NCBI GenBank assembly: GCA_017304475.1
Contig: JAFKKV010000046.1
Span: 1 to 49,311 of the forward strand
Reading direction: 5' to 3'
DNA length: 49,311 bases
DNA from: Hyphomicrobiales bacterium
GTDB lineage: Bacteria > Pseudomonadota > Alphaproteobacteria > Rhizobiales > Phreatobacteraceae
Shown: positions 7,652 to 16,377 of the stretch, piece by piece
Layout of the letters: every line of letters starts with the position of its first letter
Numbering within the stretch: the first letter of the stretch is position 1
Translations under genes and position numbers: made by a program
The notes under the pieces: generated by a model
Seen by the model: only the letters and a program-made list of their open reading frames with translations
The model's database searches: none
What the model was told of the DNA's origin: nothing

Positions 7652-7680
7652 AGAATCGCACTTCCCAAATTTGTAGTCAA
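7652..7680 (-). promoter_or_regulatory. Promoter of the repABC antisense RNA
   Basis: On the minus strand TTGACT (7680-7675) is followed after exactly 17 bp by GATTCT (7657-7652). This is a near-consensus sigma-70 type pair and the strongest promoter-like sequence seen in the rep region, as expected for a constitutive countertranscript. Confidence 0.8.
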
Positions 7681-7712
7681 GAGTCAGCGTCGTTTTGACG
7701 AGCGGATTTCCT

Positions 7713-7732
7713 TTGCCTGATTGAGGCAAGGA
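7713..7732 (+). promoter_or_regulatory. Leader hairpin that can mask the repC ribosome site
   Basis: Immediately before repC, TTGCCT (7713-7718) and AGGCAA (7724-7729) form a 6-bp stem with a 5-nt loop. The right arm overlaps the Shine-Dalgarno AAGGA (7728-7732), which is 2 nt from the ATG at 7735. Folding would hide the ribosome site. In known repABC plasmids the antisense RNA acts by favouring such a structure, so the arrangement fits that model. Confidence 0.65.
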
Positions 7733-7734
7733 CA

Positions 7735-8949
7735 ATGTCACAGGACTACCCGACGACGCCATTTGGGCGGCGGCCGATGTCACTTGCCATGTTGGCAAGC
7801 CAGGCCGTGGCGCGCAGTTGCCCGGCCGACAAGACCGTTCATAAATGGACGATCTTCAGAGCTATTACTGAATGCAAAGATCGCCTTGGTATCTCAGACC
7901 GTGCGCTGTCCGTGCTGAACGCGTTGCTATCGTGCCTGCCTGAGACCGCGATGAGCGCCGGACCAGATCTCGTCGTCTATCCGTCGAATGAGCAGTTGTC
8001 CCGGCGAGCGCACGGCATGCCGGCGACCACATTGCGCAGGCATATGTTCGCGCTGGTCGACGCGGGCCTGGTCGTCCGCAGGGATAGCCCTAATGGCAAG
8101 CGCTACGTGAGGCGCGGGGAGGGCGGAAACGTTGAGAAGGCCTATGGCTTCGATTTGACGCCGATCGTGGCCCGGGCAGACGAATTTGAGCAAGGGGCCG
8201 CCGAGGTGGTTCGCCAGCGCCGAGAAATGGCGGTTGCGCGCGAACAGATCTCCGTGCTTCGGCGCGATATCGGCAAGATGATCGTGTTCGGCCTGGAGGA
8301 AGGCGTCAGGGGAGACTGGCAGGCCATCCAGGAGCGTTTTCGCCCGCTCTGCGTTAGGATCCCGCGGAGTGTTGTTCATGCGGACCTAGCCGGCCTGCTG
8401 GGCGACCTAAGCGAACTCGCCATTCATGTGGGTAAGCTGCTGGAATCTCATTCTGATGCAAGAAATATGAGCGGCAATGACAACCATAACGGTGCGCACT
8501 ATCAGAATTCAAAGACAGACTCTCTAGATGAATCTGAACCCGCCTCCGGCAAAGTGGGGGCGCAGGTCACCCCTCACCAGGAGAAGCCCAAGCCTTCCGT
8601 CAAGGTTGGTTTCCCGCTTGGGATGATCCTGAAGGCTTGTCCGGACATAGGGATGTATCATCGCGGGGGGATTTCGACGTGGAATGATTTGGTCGCGGCG
8701 GCCGGCCTTGTGCGAGGGATGCTTGGCATCAGTCCGAGTGCTTGGGCAGAGGCGTGCCAGGCGATGGGTGACGTCGATGCCGCGGTTACGATCGCCGGCA
8801 TTCTTCAACGAGCGGAGGAAATCAGGAGCGCCGGCGGATATCTGCGCGGATTGACGATGAAGGCGGCGGCCGGCCAATTTTCGACAGGCCCAATGATCAT
8901 GGCGCTGATGCGGAGACAGATACCTACACCTGGAGCTCAGGCGTCGTGA
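7735..8949 (+). CDS. repC: RepC replication initiator of repABC
   Basis: A 404-aa RepC-family initiator, essential for replication and acting on an origin inside its own gene. The N-terminal half has the family DNA-binding winged-helix region (VYPSNEQLSRRAHGMPATTL and RRHMFALVDAGLVVRRDSPN) and the helical EAGRADEFEQGAAEVVRQRR-like section. The C-terminal half ends with the conserved AGGYLRGLTMKAAAGQFSTG block. The segment at about 8450-8530 is noticeably richer in A and T than its surroundings and is the likely origin. Expression should be held down by the antisense RNA and leader hairpin upstream. No damage is seen. Confidence 0.93.
   Translation: MSQDYPTTPFGRRPMSLAMLASQAVARSCPADKTVHKWTIFRAITECKDRLGISDRALSVLNALLSCLPETAMSAGPDLVVYPSNEQLSRRAHGMPATTLRRHMFALVDAGLVVRRDSPNGKRYVRRGEGGNVEKAYGFDLTPIVARADEFEQGAAEVVRQRREMAVAREQISVLRRDIGKMIVFGLEEGVRGDWQAIQERFRPLCVRIPRSVVHADLAGLLGDLSELAIHVGKLLESHSDARNMSGNDNHNGAHYQNSKTDSLDESEPASGKVGAQVTPHQEKPKPSVKVGFPLGMILKACPDIGMYHRGGISTWNDLVAAAGLVRGMLGISPSAWAEACQAMGDVDAAVTIAGILQRAEEIRSAGGYLRGLTMKAAAGQFSTGPMIMALMRRQIPTPGAQAS
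8450..8535. other. Candidate replication origin inside repC
   Basis: In studied repABC plasmids replication starts at an AT-rich stretch in the middle of repC. Here the low-GC run containing GCAAGAAATATGAGC and TCAGAATTCAAAGACAGACT lies at the matching place, in the poorly conserved linker between the two halves of RepC. The assignment is by position and base composition only. Confidence 0.5.
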
Positions 8950-9039
8950 TCTTGAGCAATTTAGATGGGTTGAAGATCGCTTGGAGGGTCCGCCACCGTT
9001 CACGCGATGTGAGGCTGCCGCCGCAGATCCTGCCCCAAC

Positions 9040-9357
9040 CTAGGACTGGGACAGCTTTCGCGACATCGTGGCGAACGGCGAACTCACCCAGCGCGTCGCC
9101 CCCTCGGCTTCGCGGTCTGTGCCTCTCTCAGACTTCAGCTCGGCCTCGGCGAGGCGCTGAAGATCGCGGTGATCGGAAAGGCCGCCTTCATTTCGATGGT
9201 GCTCAACACCTCCGCCGGCATCCGCAAAATTCCCTGGGCCTATCTGGAGGTGGCGCGCCTGCTGCGCCTAACCCGGCTGCCGACCCTGCGGCGAGCGTGT
9301 CGGCGATCTTCACCGGCATCCGCTACAGCCTGGCCAAGGGCTGGCGCACGCAATCAT
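9040..9357 (+). pseudogene. Remnant of an SsuC/TauC-type ABC permease
   Basis: Pieces of a sulfonate/nitrate/taurine-type ABC permease. An N-terminal scrap reads FRDIVANGELTQRVAPSA. After an internal deletion comes the conserved cytoplasmic-loop block VIGKAAFISMVLNTSAGIRK with PWAYLEVARLLRLTRLPTLR. A frame change then gives SAIFTGIRYSLAKGWR. Full members are about 250-280 aa with six membrane segments, so most of the gene is gone. It lies between repC and the IS6 element, whose formation probably removed the rest of the transporter. Confidence 0.75.
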
Positions 9358-9408
9358 AAGGATTACCACGGTCGAGTTTGTCTAGCGTGCGATCAGACGG
9401 GAGATGTT

Positions 9409-10224
9409 GGGTTCTGTCGCAAATTTTGACGGTGTGCGCGATCAGGTATGAGGGGGCATTGGGACCGGGAAATTGCGATGTTCAAGGGCTGCCATTTTGA
9501 CCGTTCGGTGATCCTTGTGTGCGTCCGTTGGTATCTGGCCTACGGCTTAAGCCTTCGGGATCTGGAAGAGATGATGGCGGAGCGGGGCATCAGCGTCGAT
9601 CATTCCACCGCTGGGTCGTTCGCTTTTCGCCCGCACTGTTGAAGAGCTTCAACCTGCGCAAGCGGTCGGTAACCGGGAAATGGCATGTGGACGAAACCTA
9701 CATCAAGGTCCGGGGCCAGTGGATGTATCTCTACCGCGCCATTGACAGCGTTGGCGACACCGTCGAGTTCTGTTTCAGCGAACATCGGGATCTTCTGGCG
9801 GCAAAGCGCTTCATCAGAAAGGCTCTCGCTCGCCACGGCCGGCCTGATCGCGTCGTCATTGACGGCAGCCAGACCAATCGGGAAGCCATTGTCCAATGTG
9901 ATACGGCGCATCGCTTGGCATCCCGGGGATCTGCTCCCGGGCCCCCGGTCCTGATCCGCAACAGCAAATATCTGAACAACCGGATCGAGCAGGATCATCG
10001 ACGGATCAAGCGCCGCGTCAGGCCGATGCTCGGCTTCAAGTCCACGGTCACGGCCAGCATCATCCTTTCCGGCATCGAGATGGTCGCCATGATGCGCAAA
10101 CGACAGGCGAGGTTTGCCTACAATCCGGCCCCATCCCTTGCCGAGCAATTCGCCATCCTGGCCGCATAATGCAGTCGCATCAGACGTCATAGCGCGCCCC
10201 CTGGATAAATTTGCGACAGAACCC
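9409..10224 (+). mobile_element. IS6-family insertion sequence
   Basis: An 816-bp element bounded by perfect 18-bp inverted repeats GGGTTCTGTCGCAAATTT (9409-9426) and its complement (10207-10224). These are typical of the IS6/IS26 family, as is the size. Flanking octamers differ (GAGATGTT on the left, ATCCAGGG on the right), so there is no target duplication. This is usual after replicative cointegration or adjacent deletion by this family. On each side is a fragment of a different ABC transporter. The transposase is frameshifted, so the copy is probably dead unless supplied in trans. Confidence 0.9.
9448..10169 (+). pseudogene. IS6-family transposase, frameshifted
   Basis: Two frames together make a DDE transposase of about 230 aa. 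The first carries FKGCHFDRSVILVCVRWYLA and LRDLEEMMAERGISVDHST. At about 9608 a small deletion (about seven bases compared with the expected HSTVHRWVVRF) shifts the frame. The second then reads HRWVVRFSPALLKSFNLRKR to the end. All three catalytic acids survive in the second frame: the Asp in WHVDETYIKV, the Asp in VVIDGSQTNREA and the Glu in NNRIEQDHRRIKRR. Loss of the frame makes it a pseudogene as sequenced. Confidence 0.85.
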
Positions 10225-10309
10225 ATCCAGGGTCTCGCCGGTCCGGCGATCGACGCCGTCCCGGAAGCTGAGCCCCGGTCAAGGACAAGCACCGCGCCGG
10301 ATGGCGATG

Positions 10310-10457
10310 TCGCCCGACTAAAAGCTGATCGACGAGGTGACCTCGACGCTCGCCCTCAGCTGGTTGGCGAGATGCATGGAAACCATGCGCCTGCTCTCAA
10401 GCGAGGGCATGACGATGATTGTGGTGACACATGAAATAGCGTTCGCGCCGCCGGTTC
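10310..10457 (+). pseudogene. Fragment of a polar amino-acid ABC transporter ATPase
   Basis: A short, shuffled remnant. One frame reads METMRLLSSEGMTMIVVTHE followed by IAFAPP, which is the switch-region block (Met-Thr-Met-Ile-Val-Val-Thr-His-Glu) of GlnQ/HisP-type ATPases. It is preceded by a degraded piece resembling the Leu-Asp-Pro-Glu helix region. It begins shortly after the IS6 right end and ends exactly where the minus-strand ATPase gene stops. It does not belong to the intact transporter at 28.0 kb, whose equivalent block differs. Confidence 0.65.
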
Positions 10458-12314
10458 TCATGCGGCCGGGGCCGGGGCCAACGCAGGAGTTCCGCGATCG
10501 AGCCGGGGCACGGCGGCGAGAAGCTTGATCGTGTAAGGGTGCTGCGGATTGTTCATCACCACGTCGGTCTCACCAATCTCAACCAGTTTTCCGCGGTTCA
10601 TCACGGCGATGCGATCCGAGAGATGCGCGACAACCGAGATGTCGTGGGAAATGAAGAGATAAGCGACCCCCAGTCGGTCGCGCAGATCGGCAAGCAGGTT
10701 GACGATCGCCGCCTGGACGGAGACGTCCAGCGCCGAGACCGGCTCGTCGCAGACGATGAAGCGCGGTTCGGTGGCGAGCGCGCGGGCAATCCCGACGCGC
10801 TGCTTCTCGCCGCCGCTCATCTGATGCGCATAGCGGTCGGCATAATGCGCCGGCAGGCGCACGAGATCGAGCAAGGCACGCACGCGCTGAGGAACCTCCG
10901 CCTTGGGCGCGAGGTCGAAGCGCTGGATCGGCCGGGCCAGCAACTCGCCGACGGTCTTGCGCGGATTGAGCGAGGAATCCGGATTCTGGAAAACGATCTG
11001 GGCGACACGACGCATGCCCTCCAACGCGCGCTGGGGCCTGCCGGAGATGGTTTCGCCGCCTATCCGGATGGTGCCGGATTCCGGTTCGATCAGGCGCAGG
11101 ATCGTGCGGCCGAGAGTGGTCTTGCCCGAGCCGGATTCGCCGACGAGCCCGAGCACCTCGCCCTCACGGATATCGAGCGTGATGTCGTCGACCGGTTTGA
11201 TCTGCGTATAGTTGCGCTTAAATCGAAAGCCACTGAGGCTTAGACCTCCGCCGAGGAAGAAGCTCTTGTTGAGCCCGGCGACCGAGACGATCGGCTTTGG
11301 ATCTCGCGCTGCGATTGCTGTCGCCGCAACGGTCTCGTCCGGCTGCGGCCAGGGCGCATCCTGCAGCCTCTCGGCATTGGTGCAGCGCACCTTGCGGTCG
11401 CCGACTGCGCGCAGAAGCTGCGGGGCATCGCTTGCCGGCGTGGCGAAGGGGCAGCGCGTGACGAAGCGGCATCCGGTCGGCGGCTTGCGCAGATCCGGCA
11501 GGCGGCCGGGAATGGCGGCAAGGCGCCGCTGCTTCAGCCCGATGCGCGGGATCGCGGCAAGCAGACCCTTGGCATAGGGGTGGATCGGTTGCTGCAGGAC
11601 GTCCTCGGTCCGGCCCTGCTCGACGATTTGCCCCGCATAGAGCACCGCGACCTCGTCGGCGATGCGGCGTACGACGCCGAGGTTATGGCTGATGAATAGC
11701 ATGGTCAGCCCGCGCTGCCGGCGAAGCTGTTCCAGCAGTTCGAGGATTTGCGCCTCGATCGTGACGTCGAGCGCCGTCGTCGGCTCGTCGAGTATCAGCA
11801 GGTCGGGCTCGGGTGCCAGCGCGCCAGCGATCAGCGCGCGCTGGCGCATGCCGCCGGAAAGCTCGTGCGGATAGGCCTTCGCCACCGCTTCGGGGTTGAC
11901 GATGCCAACTTCGTTCAGCAGCTCGATCGCGCGCACCTGCGCCTGTGCCTTGGTGAAGCCGCGGTGGTGGATCAGCCCCTCCCCAACCTGATCGCCGATC
12001 GGCAGCGACGGGTTCAGCACGGAGAACGGATCCTGGAACACCAGCCCGAGCCGCGAGCCGCGCAAGCGGCGGCGGCCTTCGGCGGGAAGCGCGCCGATGT
12101 CCTGGTCGTCGAACAGGATGCGACCGGAGGCGATCTCGGCCTCGTGGGGGAGCAGGCCCATGGCGGCGAGAGCGATCGTGCTCTTGCCGGAGCCGGATTC
12201 GCCGACCAGCGCAAGCGTCCTGCCTTTTTGTACGTTGAGGGAAATCGAGGACAGGGCCTCGATCTCGCCGCCCGGTGTCCGGTAACGGACCGTGAGGTCG
12301 TCGATCTGCAGCAT
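10458..12314 (-). CDS. Fused double ABC ATPase of a peptide-type importer (DppD-DppF)
   Basis: A 618-aa protein with two complete ABC ATPase domains that powers the adjacent permeases. Domain 1 has Walker A GESGSGKSTIALAAMGLLP, signature LSGGMRQRALIAGAL and Walker B LLILDEPTTALDV. It ends with the oligopeptide-type cysteine-containing region (GCRFVTRCPFATPASDAPQL). Domain 2 has GESGSGKTTLGRTILRLIEP, signature MSGGEKQRVGIARALA and Walker B FIVCDEPVSALDV. Such fusions are common in alphaproteobacteria. ATG at 12314 was chosen because it follows the upstream permease stop by two bases; the longer open frame overlaps that gene. It is the last gene of an operon starting at 18898. Confidence 0.93.
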   Translation of the reverse strand: MLQIDDLTVRYRTPGGEIEALSSISLNVQKGRTLALVGESGSGKSTIALAAMGLLPHEAEIASGRILFDDQDIGALPAEGRRRLRGSRLGLVFQDPFSVLNPSLPIGDQVGEGLIHHRGFTKAQAQVRAIELLNEVGIVNPEAVAKAYPHELSGGMRQRALIAGALAPEPDLLILDEPTTALDVTIEAQILELLEQLRRQRGLTMLFISHNLGVVRRIADEVAVLYAGQIVEQGRTEDVLQQPIHPYAKGLLAAIPRIGLKQRRLAAIPGRLPDLRKPPTGCRFVTRCPFATPASDAPQLLRAVGDRKVRCTNAERLQDAPWPQPDETVAATAIAARDPKPIVSVAGLNKSFFLGGGLSLSGFRFKRNYTQIKPVDDITLDIREGEVLGLVGESGSGKTTLGRTILRLIEPESGTIRIGGETISGRPQRALEGMRRVAQIVFQNPDSSLNPRKTVGELLARPIQRFDLAPKAEVPQRVRALLDLVRLPAHYADRYAHQMSGGEKQRVGIARALATEPRFIVCDEPVSALDVSVQAAIVNLLADLRDRLGVAYLFISHDISVVAHLSDRIAVMNRGKLVEIGETDVVMNNPQHPYTIKLLAAVPRLDRGTPALAPAPAA

Positions 12315-12316
12315 GA

Positions 12317-13195
12317 TCAGCGTTTCCCTATCCGGGCTTTCAGCCGCGGGTCGAGCCGCTCGCGCGCGCCGTCGCCGAGCAGGTTGATACCAACGACCAG
12401 CACGCACATGGCGACGCCCGGCGCCAGCGCGATCCATGGCGCGCGGTCGATGAAGGAGCGGGCCTCCGCGATCATCAACCCCCAGTCCGAACTTGGCGGC
12501 TGGGCGCCCAGGCCGAGGAAGCTCAGCGCCGAGCCGAGCAGGATGGCATAGGTGACGCGAAGGCTCGCCTCGACGAGCAGCGGGGGCCAGGCATTGGGCA
12601 GGATCTCGCGGAAGAGGATGTAAGAGGTGCTCTCGGCGCGGGCCCTGGCCGCCTGGACGAACTCTTCATTGGCAAGCGTCAGTGTGACGCTGCGAGCGAT
12701 CCGCGCAATCAGGGGGATATAAACGAACCCCACGGCGAGCGACGTCTTCCACAGGGCCGGTGGGGTCACGGCTAGAACCAGCAGGCCGAGCATGATCGGT
12801 GGCACCGCCATCAAGACATCGGCAAGACGCATGAGGATCTCGTCGATCCAGCCGCGGAAATAGCCGGCCGCGAGCCCCATCGGCACACCGATGGCGAGGC
12901 TGACCACGGTCGCGCTGACGCCCATGGCGATCGAAAGTCTTGCCCCCATCAGCAGGCGGCTGAGCACGTCGCGGCCATACTCGTCGGTGCCGAGCCAGTA
13001 CGTCGCGTTCGGCGGCAGGAAGCGAGTGCGTATCGAGATCGTGTCCCAGGGATGGGGGGCGATCCAGGGCGCGAGCAGTCCGAGCAGCACAATTGTGCCT
13101 GTGATCAGCAGCCCGGTCTTGAGCTGCAGCGACATCGGCCGGCGCGGCGGCTTTTCCACCGGGGCGACCGGTTCGGGGACGGCGTCAACCGACAT
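12317..13195 (-). CDS. Peptide-type ABC importer permease (DppC-like)
   Basis: An integral membrane subunit of about 292 aa with an N-terminal cytoplasmic tail, a first membrane helix (TGLLITGTIVLLGLLAPWIA) and a periplasmic segment with the family motif LGTDEYGRDVLSRLLMGAR. Four or five more helices follow, and the coupling loop is EFVQAARARAESTSYILFRE. The DppC/OppC family is clear. ATG at 13195 overlaps the upstream permease by 11 bp; the longer frame would reach further into that gene without a better ribosome site. It pairs with the DppB-like subunit to form the pore. Confidence 0.92.
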   Translation of the reverse strand: MSVDAVPEPVAPVEKPPRRPMSLQLKTGLLITGTIVLLGLLAPWIAPHPWDTISIRTRFLPPNATYWLGTDEYGRDVLSRLLMGARLSIAMGVSATVVSLAIGVPMGLAAGYFRGWIDEILMRLADVLMAVPPIMLGLLVLAVTPPALWKTSLAVGFVYIPLIARIARSVTLTLANEEFVQAARARAESTSYILFREILPNAWPPLLVEASLRVTYAILLGSALSFLGLGAQPPSSDWGLMIAEARSFIDRAPWIALAPGVAMCVLVVGINLLGDGARERLDPRLKARIGKR

Positions 13196-14141
13196 TGCGA
13201 CCGAACCTGATCTTGGGGTTGAAACGGGCATAGAGGAGATCGGCCACGAGGTTGGCCAGCGCATAGATCGCGGCGACGACGAGGATGGAGGCCTGCAGCG
13301 TCGGCAGGTCGCGGTTCTGGATCGAGAACACGACCAAGCGGCCGAGGCCCGGATAGGCGAAGATGGTCTCGACGACGACGATGCCGCCCATCAAACGCCC
13401 GAAATCCAGTGCCAGTACCGTGATGGTCGGCAGCAACGCGTTGCGCAGGGCGTGATGCAGCACGACGACGCGCTCCGGCAGCCCCTTGGCCCGCGCGGCG
13501 GTGACATAGGGGCTCTGCAGCACCTCGATCATGCTCGAACGGGTCAGGCGCGAGACATGGGCGAGGTGCCCGAAGACCAGCGTGATGGTCGGCGCGATCA
13601 GGTGCTTCAGCCAGATCCAGATCCCGGCCGAAGGCGGCTCGTAGCCTGACGCCGGCAACCAGCCGAGCCAGGCAGCGAAGACCATGATGACCACGATCGC
13701 CCAGAAGAACTCCGGCACCGCGATGCCGAGATAGGTGCCGATAGAAATACCATGGTCGAGCGGGCGGCCATGGCGCAGCGCCGCGACGATGCCGAGCCCG
13801 ACGCCGATCACCGCGACTAGCACGAAGGAGGCTCCGGTCAGCATCAGCGAACGGCCGATGGCCTCCGCCAGAAGCGGGCCGATCGGGCGGTTCATCAAGG
13901 TGGATTCACCGAGATTGCCGGAGAGAAAGCCGCCGGCCCAGCGCAGATATTGCTGCCAGATTGGGTCGGTGAGGCCGAGCTTGAGCTCGAGCGCGCGTAC
14001 CTGTTCCGGGGCGGCGAACTGTCCAAGGATCAGATAGGCGACATTGGCGGGCAACAGAGCCGTGATGCTGAAGACGAGCATCGAGACCGCCACGAGGACG
14101 AGCACGACAAAGAGCAGCCGGCGCGCGATATAGGCGGTCAT
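13185..14141 (-). CDS. Peptide-type ABC importer permease (DppB-like)
   Basis: A 318-aa DppB/OppB-type permease. The first membrane helix is ARRLLFVVLVLVAVSMLVFS. A long periplasmic loop holds the family's LGLTDPIWQQYLRWAGGFLS, and the coupling loop SPYVTAARAKGLPERVVVLH lies between later helices. It sits 16 bp downstream of the substrate-binding protein gene and overlaps the DppC-like gene, so the order in the operon is binding protein, DppB, DppC, ATPase. No damage is visible. Confidence 0.92.
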   Translation of the reverse strand: MTAYIARRLLFVVLVLVAVSMLVFSITALLPANVAYLILGQFAAPEQVRALELKLGLTDPIWQQYLRWAGGFLSGNLGESTLMNRPIGPLLAEAIGRSLMLTGASFVLVAVIGVGLGIVAALRHGRPLDHGISIGTYLGIAVPEFFWAIVVIMVFAAWLGWLPASGYEPPSAGIWIWLKHLIAPTITLVFGHLAHVSRLTRSSMIEVLQSPYVTAARAKGLPERVVVLHHALRNALLPTITVLALDFGRLMGGIVVVETIFAYPGLGRLVVFSIQNRDLPTLQASILVVAAIYALANLVADLLYARFNPKIRFGRNVG

Positions 14142-14157
14142 CGATGCGCGCTCCCGC

Positions 14158-15678
14158 TTAAGGCTTCAGGGTGACGTTCTTGAGCTCAAGCCAGAGCATC
14201 GGGGTCGACTTGAAACCCTCGACTTTCCTGCTGACCCCGTTCACATGCGCCATCGAATAGGCGATGATGCCCGGCACGGTCTCCTCGACGACCGCCTGGA
14301 ACTCCCAGAAGAGCTTTTTGCGGGCCTCGTCGTCATTCGTCCGGCGGGCCTCGTCGAGAATCCTGTCGACGCGCGGTTCGTTGTAGCGCCAAAGCTGGCG
14401 GTTCCAGGATCCGGTCGAGTGATAGAATGGATAAAGCGCGGTATCGACGGTCGGGCGCGCGAAATAGCCGTCGACATACATCTGGGCCTTGCCGGCGACA
14501 TTGGCGGTATAGGATGCGAAGGGCACGCGCTCGACATTGATGCGGATGCCGGCGGCGCGCGCCATGTCGCGCACAGCCACGCCAAGGCGAACACGCTGCT
14601 CACGCTCCTGCGGCACCTGGATCGGCACGTCGAAGCCGTTCGGGTAGCCTGCTTCTGCCATCAGCTTGCGAGCCTGGGTGATATCGGGGGGATTGAACTT
14701 CAGGGAAGTGTTGAAATAGGGATGGCTGGGCGGCAGCGGGCTGAAGGTCGGCGCGCCCTGGCCGAACAAGGCGAGCTCGACCAGCGCCTCCTTGTCGATA
14801 GTCAGCGCCAGCGCCCTGCGCACGCGCGGATCGTTGAAGGGCGGCCGCTCGTTGTTGAGGATCACTCCGTCCCAGGTCGGCGTCGGCACGCTGTCGATGC
14901 GGATCGTGGCGCTGTTTTTGAACTTGTCGACCGATTCATAGGGCAGGTTCCAGAGGATATCGATCGCGCCCGATTCCAGCGCCGCGATGCGGGCCGCCGC
15001 CTCCGGGATGACGCGCAGGGTCACGCCGTCGAGCTTGGGCAGGCCCTTCTCGAAATAGTCCGGGTTCTTGACCAGCTCCAACCGGTCGCCCGGGGACCAC
15101 GACTTGAACATGAACGGGCCGGTGCCGATCGGGTGGGTCGAGAGCGCGTCGATCTTGTCCTTGGGGACGATCCGCAGCTGGCGATCGGCGAAAATGTCGG
15201 CGAAGCCGGCATACGGCAAGTTGAGCTTCATGGTGACCTCGAGCGGGCCGGTCGCCTCGACGCTCTCGATCATCGTCAGGTTCGAGCGTGCCCGCGAACC
15301 GGTCGCGGGATCGAGGATGCGCCTTACCGTGGCGACGACATCCTCGGAGTTCAGGGGGCGGCCATGATGGAACTTCACGCCCTCGCGCAGCTTGAAGGTC
15401 CAGGTCTTGAGATCGTCGGAGGCTTTCCAGCTCTCGGCCAGATCCGGCTTGACCGTCATGTCGGGGTCGATGCGTGACAGCCCGTTGAAGACGAGGTGAA
15501 CATAGATGTACTCGTCGCCGATTGTGGTCTTCGACGGATCGAGCTGGTTCAGCGTGGTGCCGATGGCCACGCGCAGCGTGCCTTGCACCTGCGGCGTGCC
15601 TTGGGCGAGAGCCCGGAGGGAGGTCGCCGCCAGGAGCGCCGTCGTTACGGAAAGACCGAGTAGAAGTCGTCGTCGCAT
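14158..15678 (-). CDS. Peptide-type ABC importer periplasmic binding protein (SBP family 5)
   Basis: A 506-aa secreted binding protein. A signal peptide (MRRRLLLGLSVTTALLAATS to about residue 26) is followed by the family-5 core: LDPSKTTIGDEYIYVHLVFN, the strand block DLKTWTFKLREGVKFHHGRP, and PIGTGPFMFKSWSPGDRLEL. Family members bind peptides, nickel, glutathione, opines or other small solutes, so the ligand cannot be read from sequence. Position with an M20 amidohydrolase and hydantoin-type enzymes suggests N-acyl or ureido amino acids. AGGGGA precedes the ATG. Confidence 0.92.
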   Translation of the reverse strand: MRRRLLLGLSVTTALLAATSLRALAQGTPQVQGTLRVAIGTTLNQLDPSKTTIGDEYIYVHLVFNGLSRIDPDMTVKPDLAESWKASDDLKTWTFKLREGVKFHHGRPLNSEDVVATVRRILDPATGSRARSNLTMIESVEATGPLEVTMKLNLPYAGFADIFADRQLRIVPKDKIDALSTHPIGTGPFMFKSWSPGDRLELVKNPDYFEKGLPKLDGVTLRVIPEAAARIAALESGAIDILWNLPYESVDKFKNSATIRIDSVPTPTWDGVILNNERPPFNDPRVRRALALTIDKEALVELALFGQGAPTFSPLPPSHPYFNTSLKFNPPDITQARKLMAEAGYPNGFDVPIQVPQEREQRVRLGVAVRDMARAAGIRINVERVPFASYTANVAGKAQMYVDGYFARPTVDTALYPFYHSTGSWNRQLWRYNEPRVDRILDEARRTNDDEARKKLFWEFQAVVEETVPGIIAYSMAHVNGVSRKVEGFKSTPMLWLELKNVTLKP

Positions 15679-15705
15679 AGCTGGTCCCCTTCATCGTCTT
15701 CGAGG

Positions 15706-16377
15706 TCAGGCGCGGCCGTCAGGTGGAACGATCGCCGAATCCGGATCTATGGCGCGCGTCACGTAGAGATCGGCCATTGGCTCGTACTCCTGCCAGAGTC
15801 GTGCCAGGGTCGAGATCGGCGCGGGGTCGCTGTCGACACGCAGGTCGACATAAGGAAAGGCCTGTTTGTCGGCGACGATCAGCGCGGTCGAGACCAGCGG
15901 CTTGAATTCGCCGCCGGCTTCATCGCCGGCCTTGAGCGCGGCGATCAGGCGCGCCGCCAGCGGCGCAGCTGGGTCGAGCTCGAAGGCCCGCACCATTGCG
16001 AACGGCACCTCCTTTGTCCGGACGATGTTGCCGAGGGCAACGCAGTCGCGGCCATGGGCCTCGGCCACTTCTGGCCTGCAGCTGGCGCCGCTGAAGGAGG
16101 CGGTGCGCCCCTGCGCGTCGATGACGGCGACCTGACGCCAGTCGCTGCGCGGCGTCGCGCCGACGAGCGCGCGGATCACGTTCTCGGCGGAGTAGCCCCG
16201 GCGCAGCAGGTCGAGCGCCAGCGGGCCGAGACGGGGGTCGGTCATGTTCTGCGTCAGCGCCGCGCCGATGCCGGCGGCGGCGTAGGGACAGCGCGAGCCG
16301 ACGGCGATCGACGAGGTCGTCACCACGGCGCCGAGCATGCCGGTGCGGGCACAGCGTCCGGCGAGCGAATAGGTCAT
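15706..16377 (-). CDS. DUF1028 family protein (putative Ntn-hydrolase fold)
   Basis: A 223-aa member of the DUF1028 family, whose biochemical function is not established. The family start MTYSLAGRCARTGMLGAVVT, the VGSRCPYAAAGIGAALTQNM block and the NMTDPRLGPLALDLLRRGYS segment are all present. Its start overlaps the stop of the triple-RidA gene (ATGA), so the two are translationally coupled. The ABC binding protein gene follows after 27 bp. DUF1028, RidA and M20 genes beside dipeptide-type transporters form a known but unexplained pattern in proteobacteria. The family structure suggests an N-terminal nucleophile hydrolase, which is inference. Confidence 0.88.
   Translation of the reverse strand: MTYSLAGRCARTGMLGAVVTTSSIAVGSRCPYAAAGIGAALTQNMTDPRLGPLALDLLRRGYSAENVIRALVGATPRSDWRQVAVIDAQGRTASFSGASCRPEVAEAHGRDCVALGNIVRTKEVPFAMVRAFELDPAAPLAARLIAALKAGDEAGGEFKPLVSTALIVADKQAFPYVDLRVDSDPAPISTLARLWQEYEPMADLYVTRAIDPDSAIVPPDGRA

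Noticed and set aside
14245..15477. 410-aa plus-strand open frame
   Set aside because: It is the shadow of the periplasmic binding protein gene, rich in Arg, His and Gly, without any recognisable domain.
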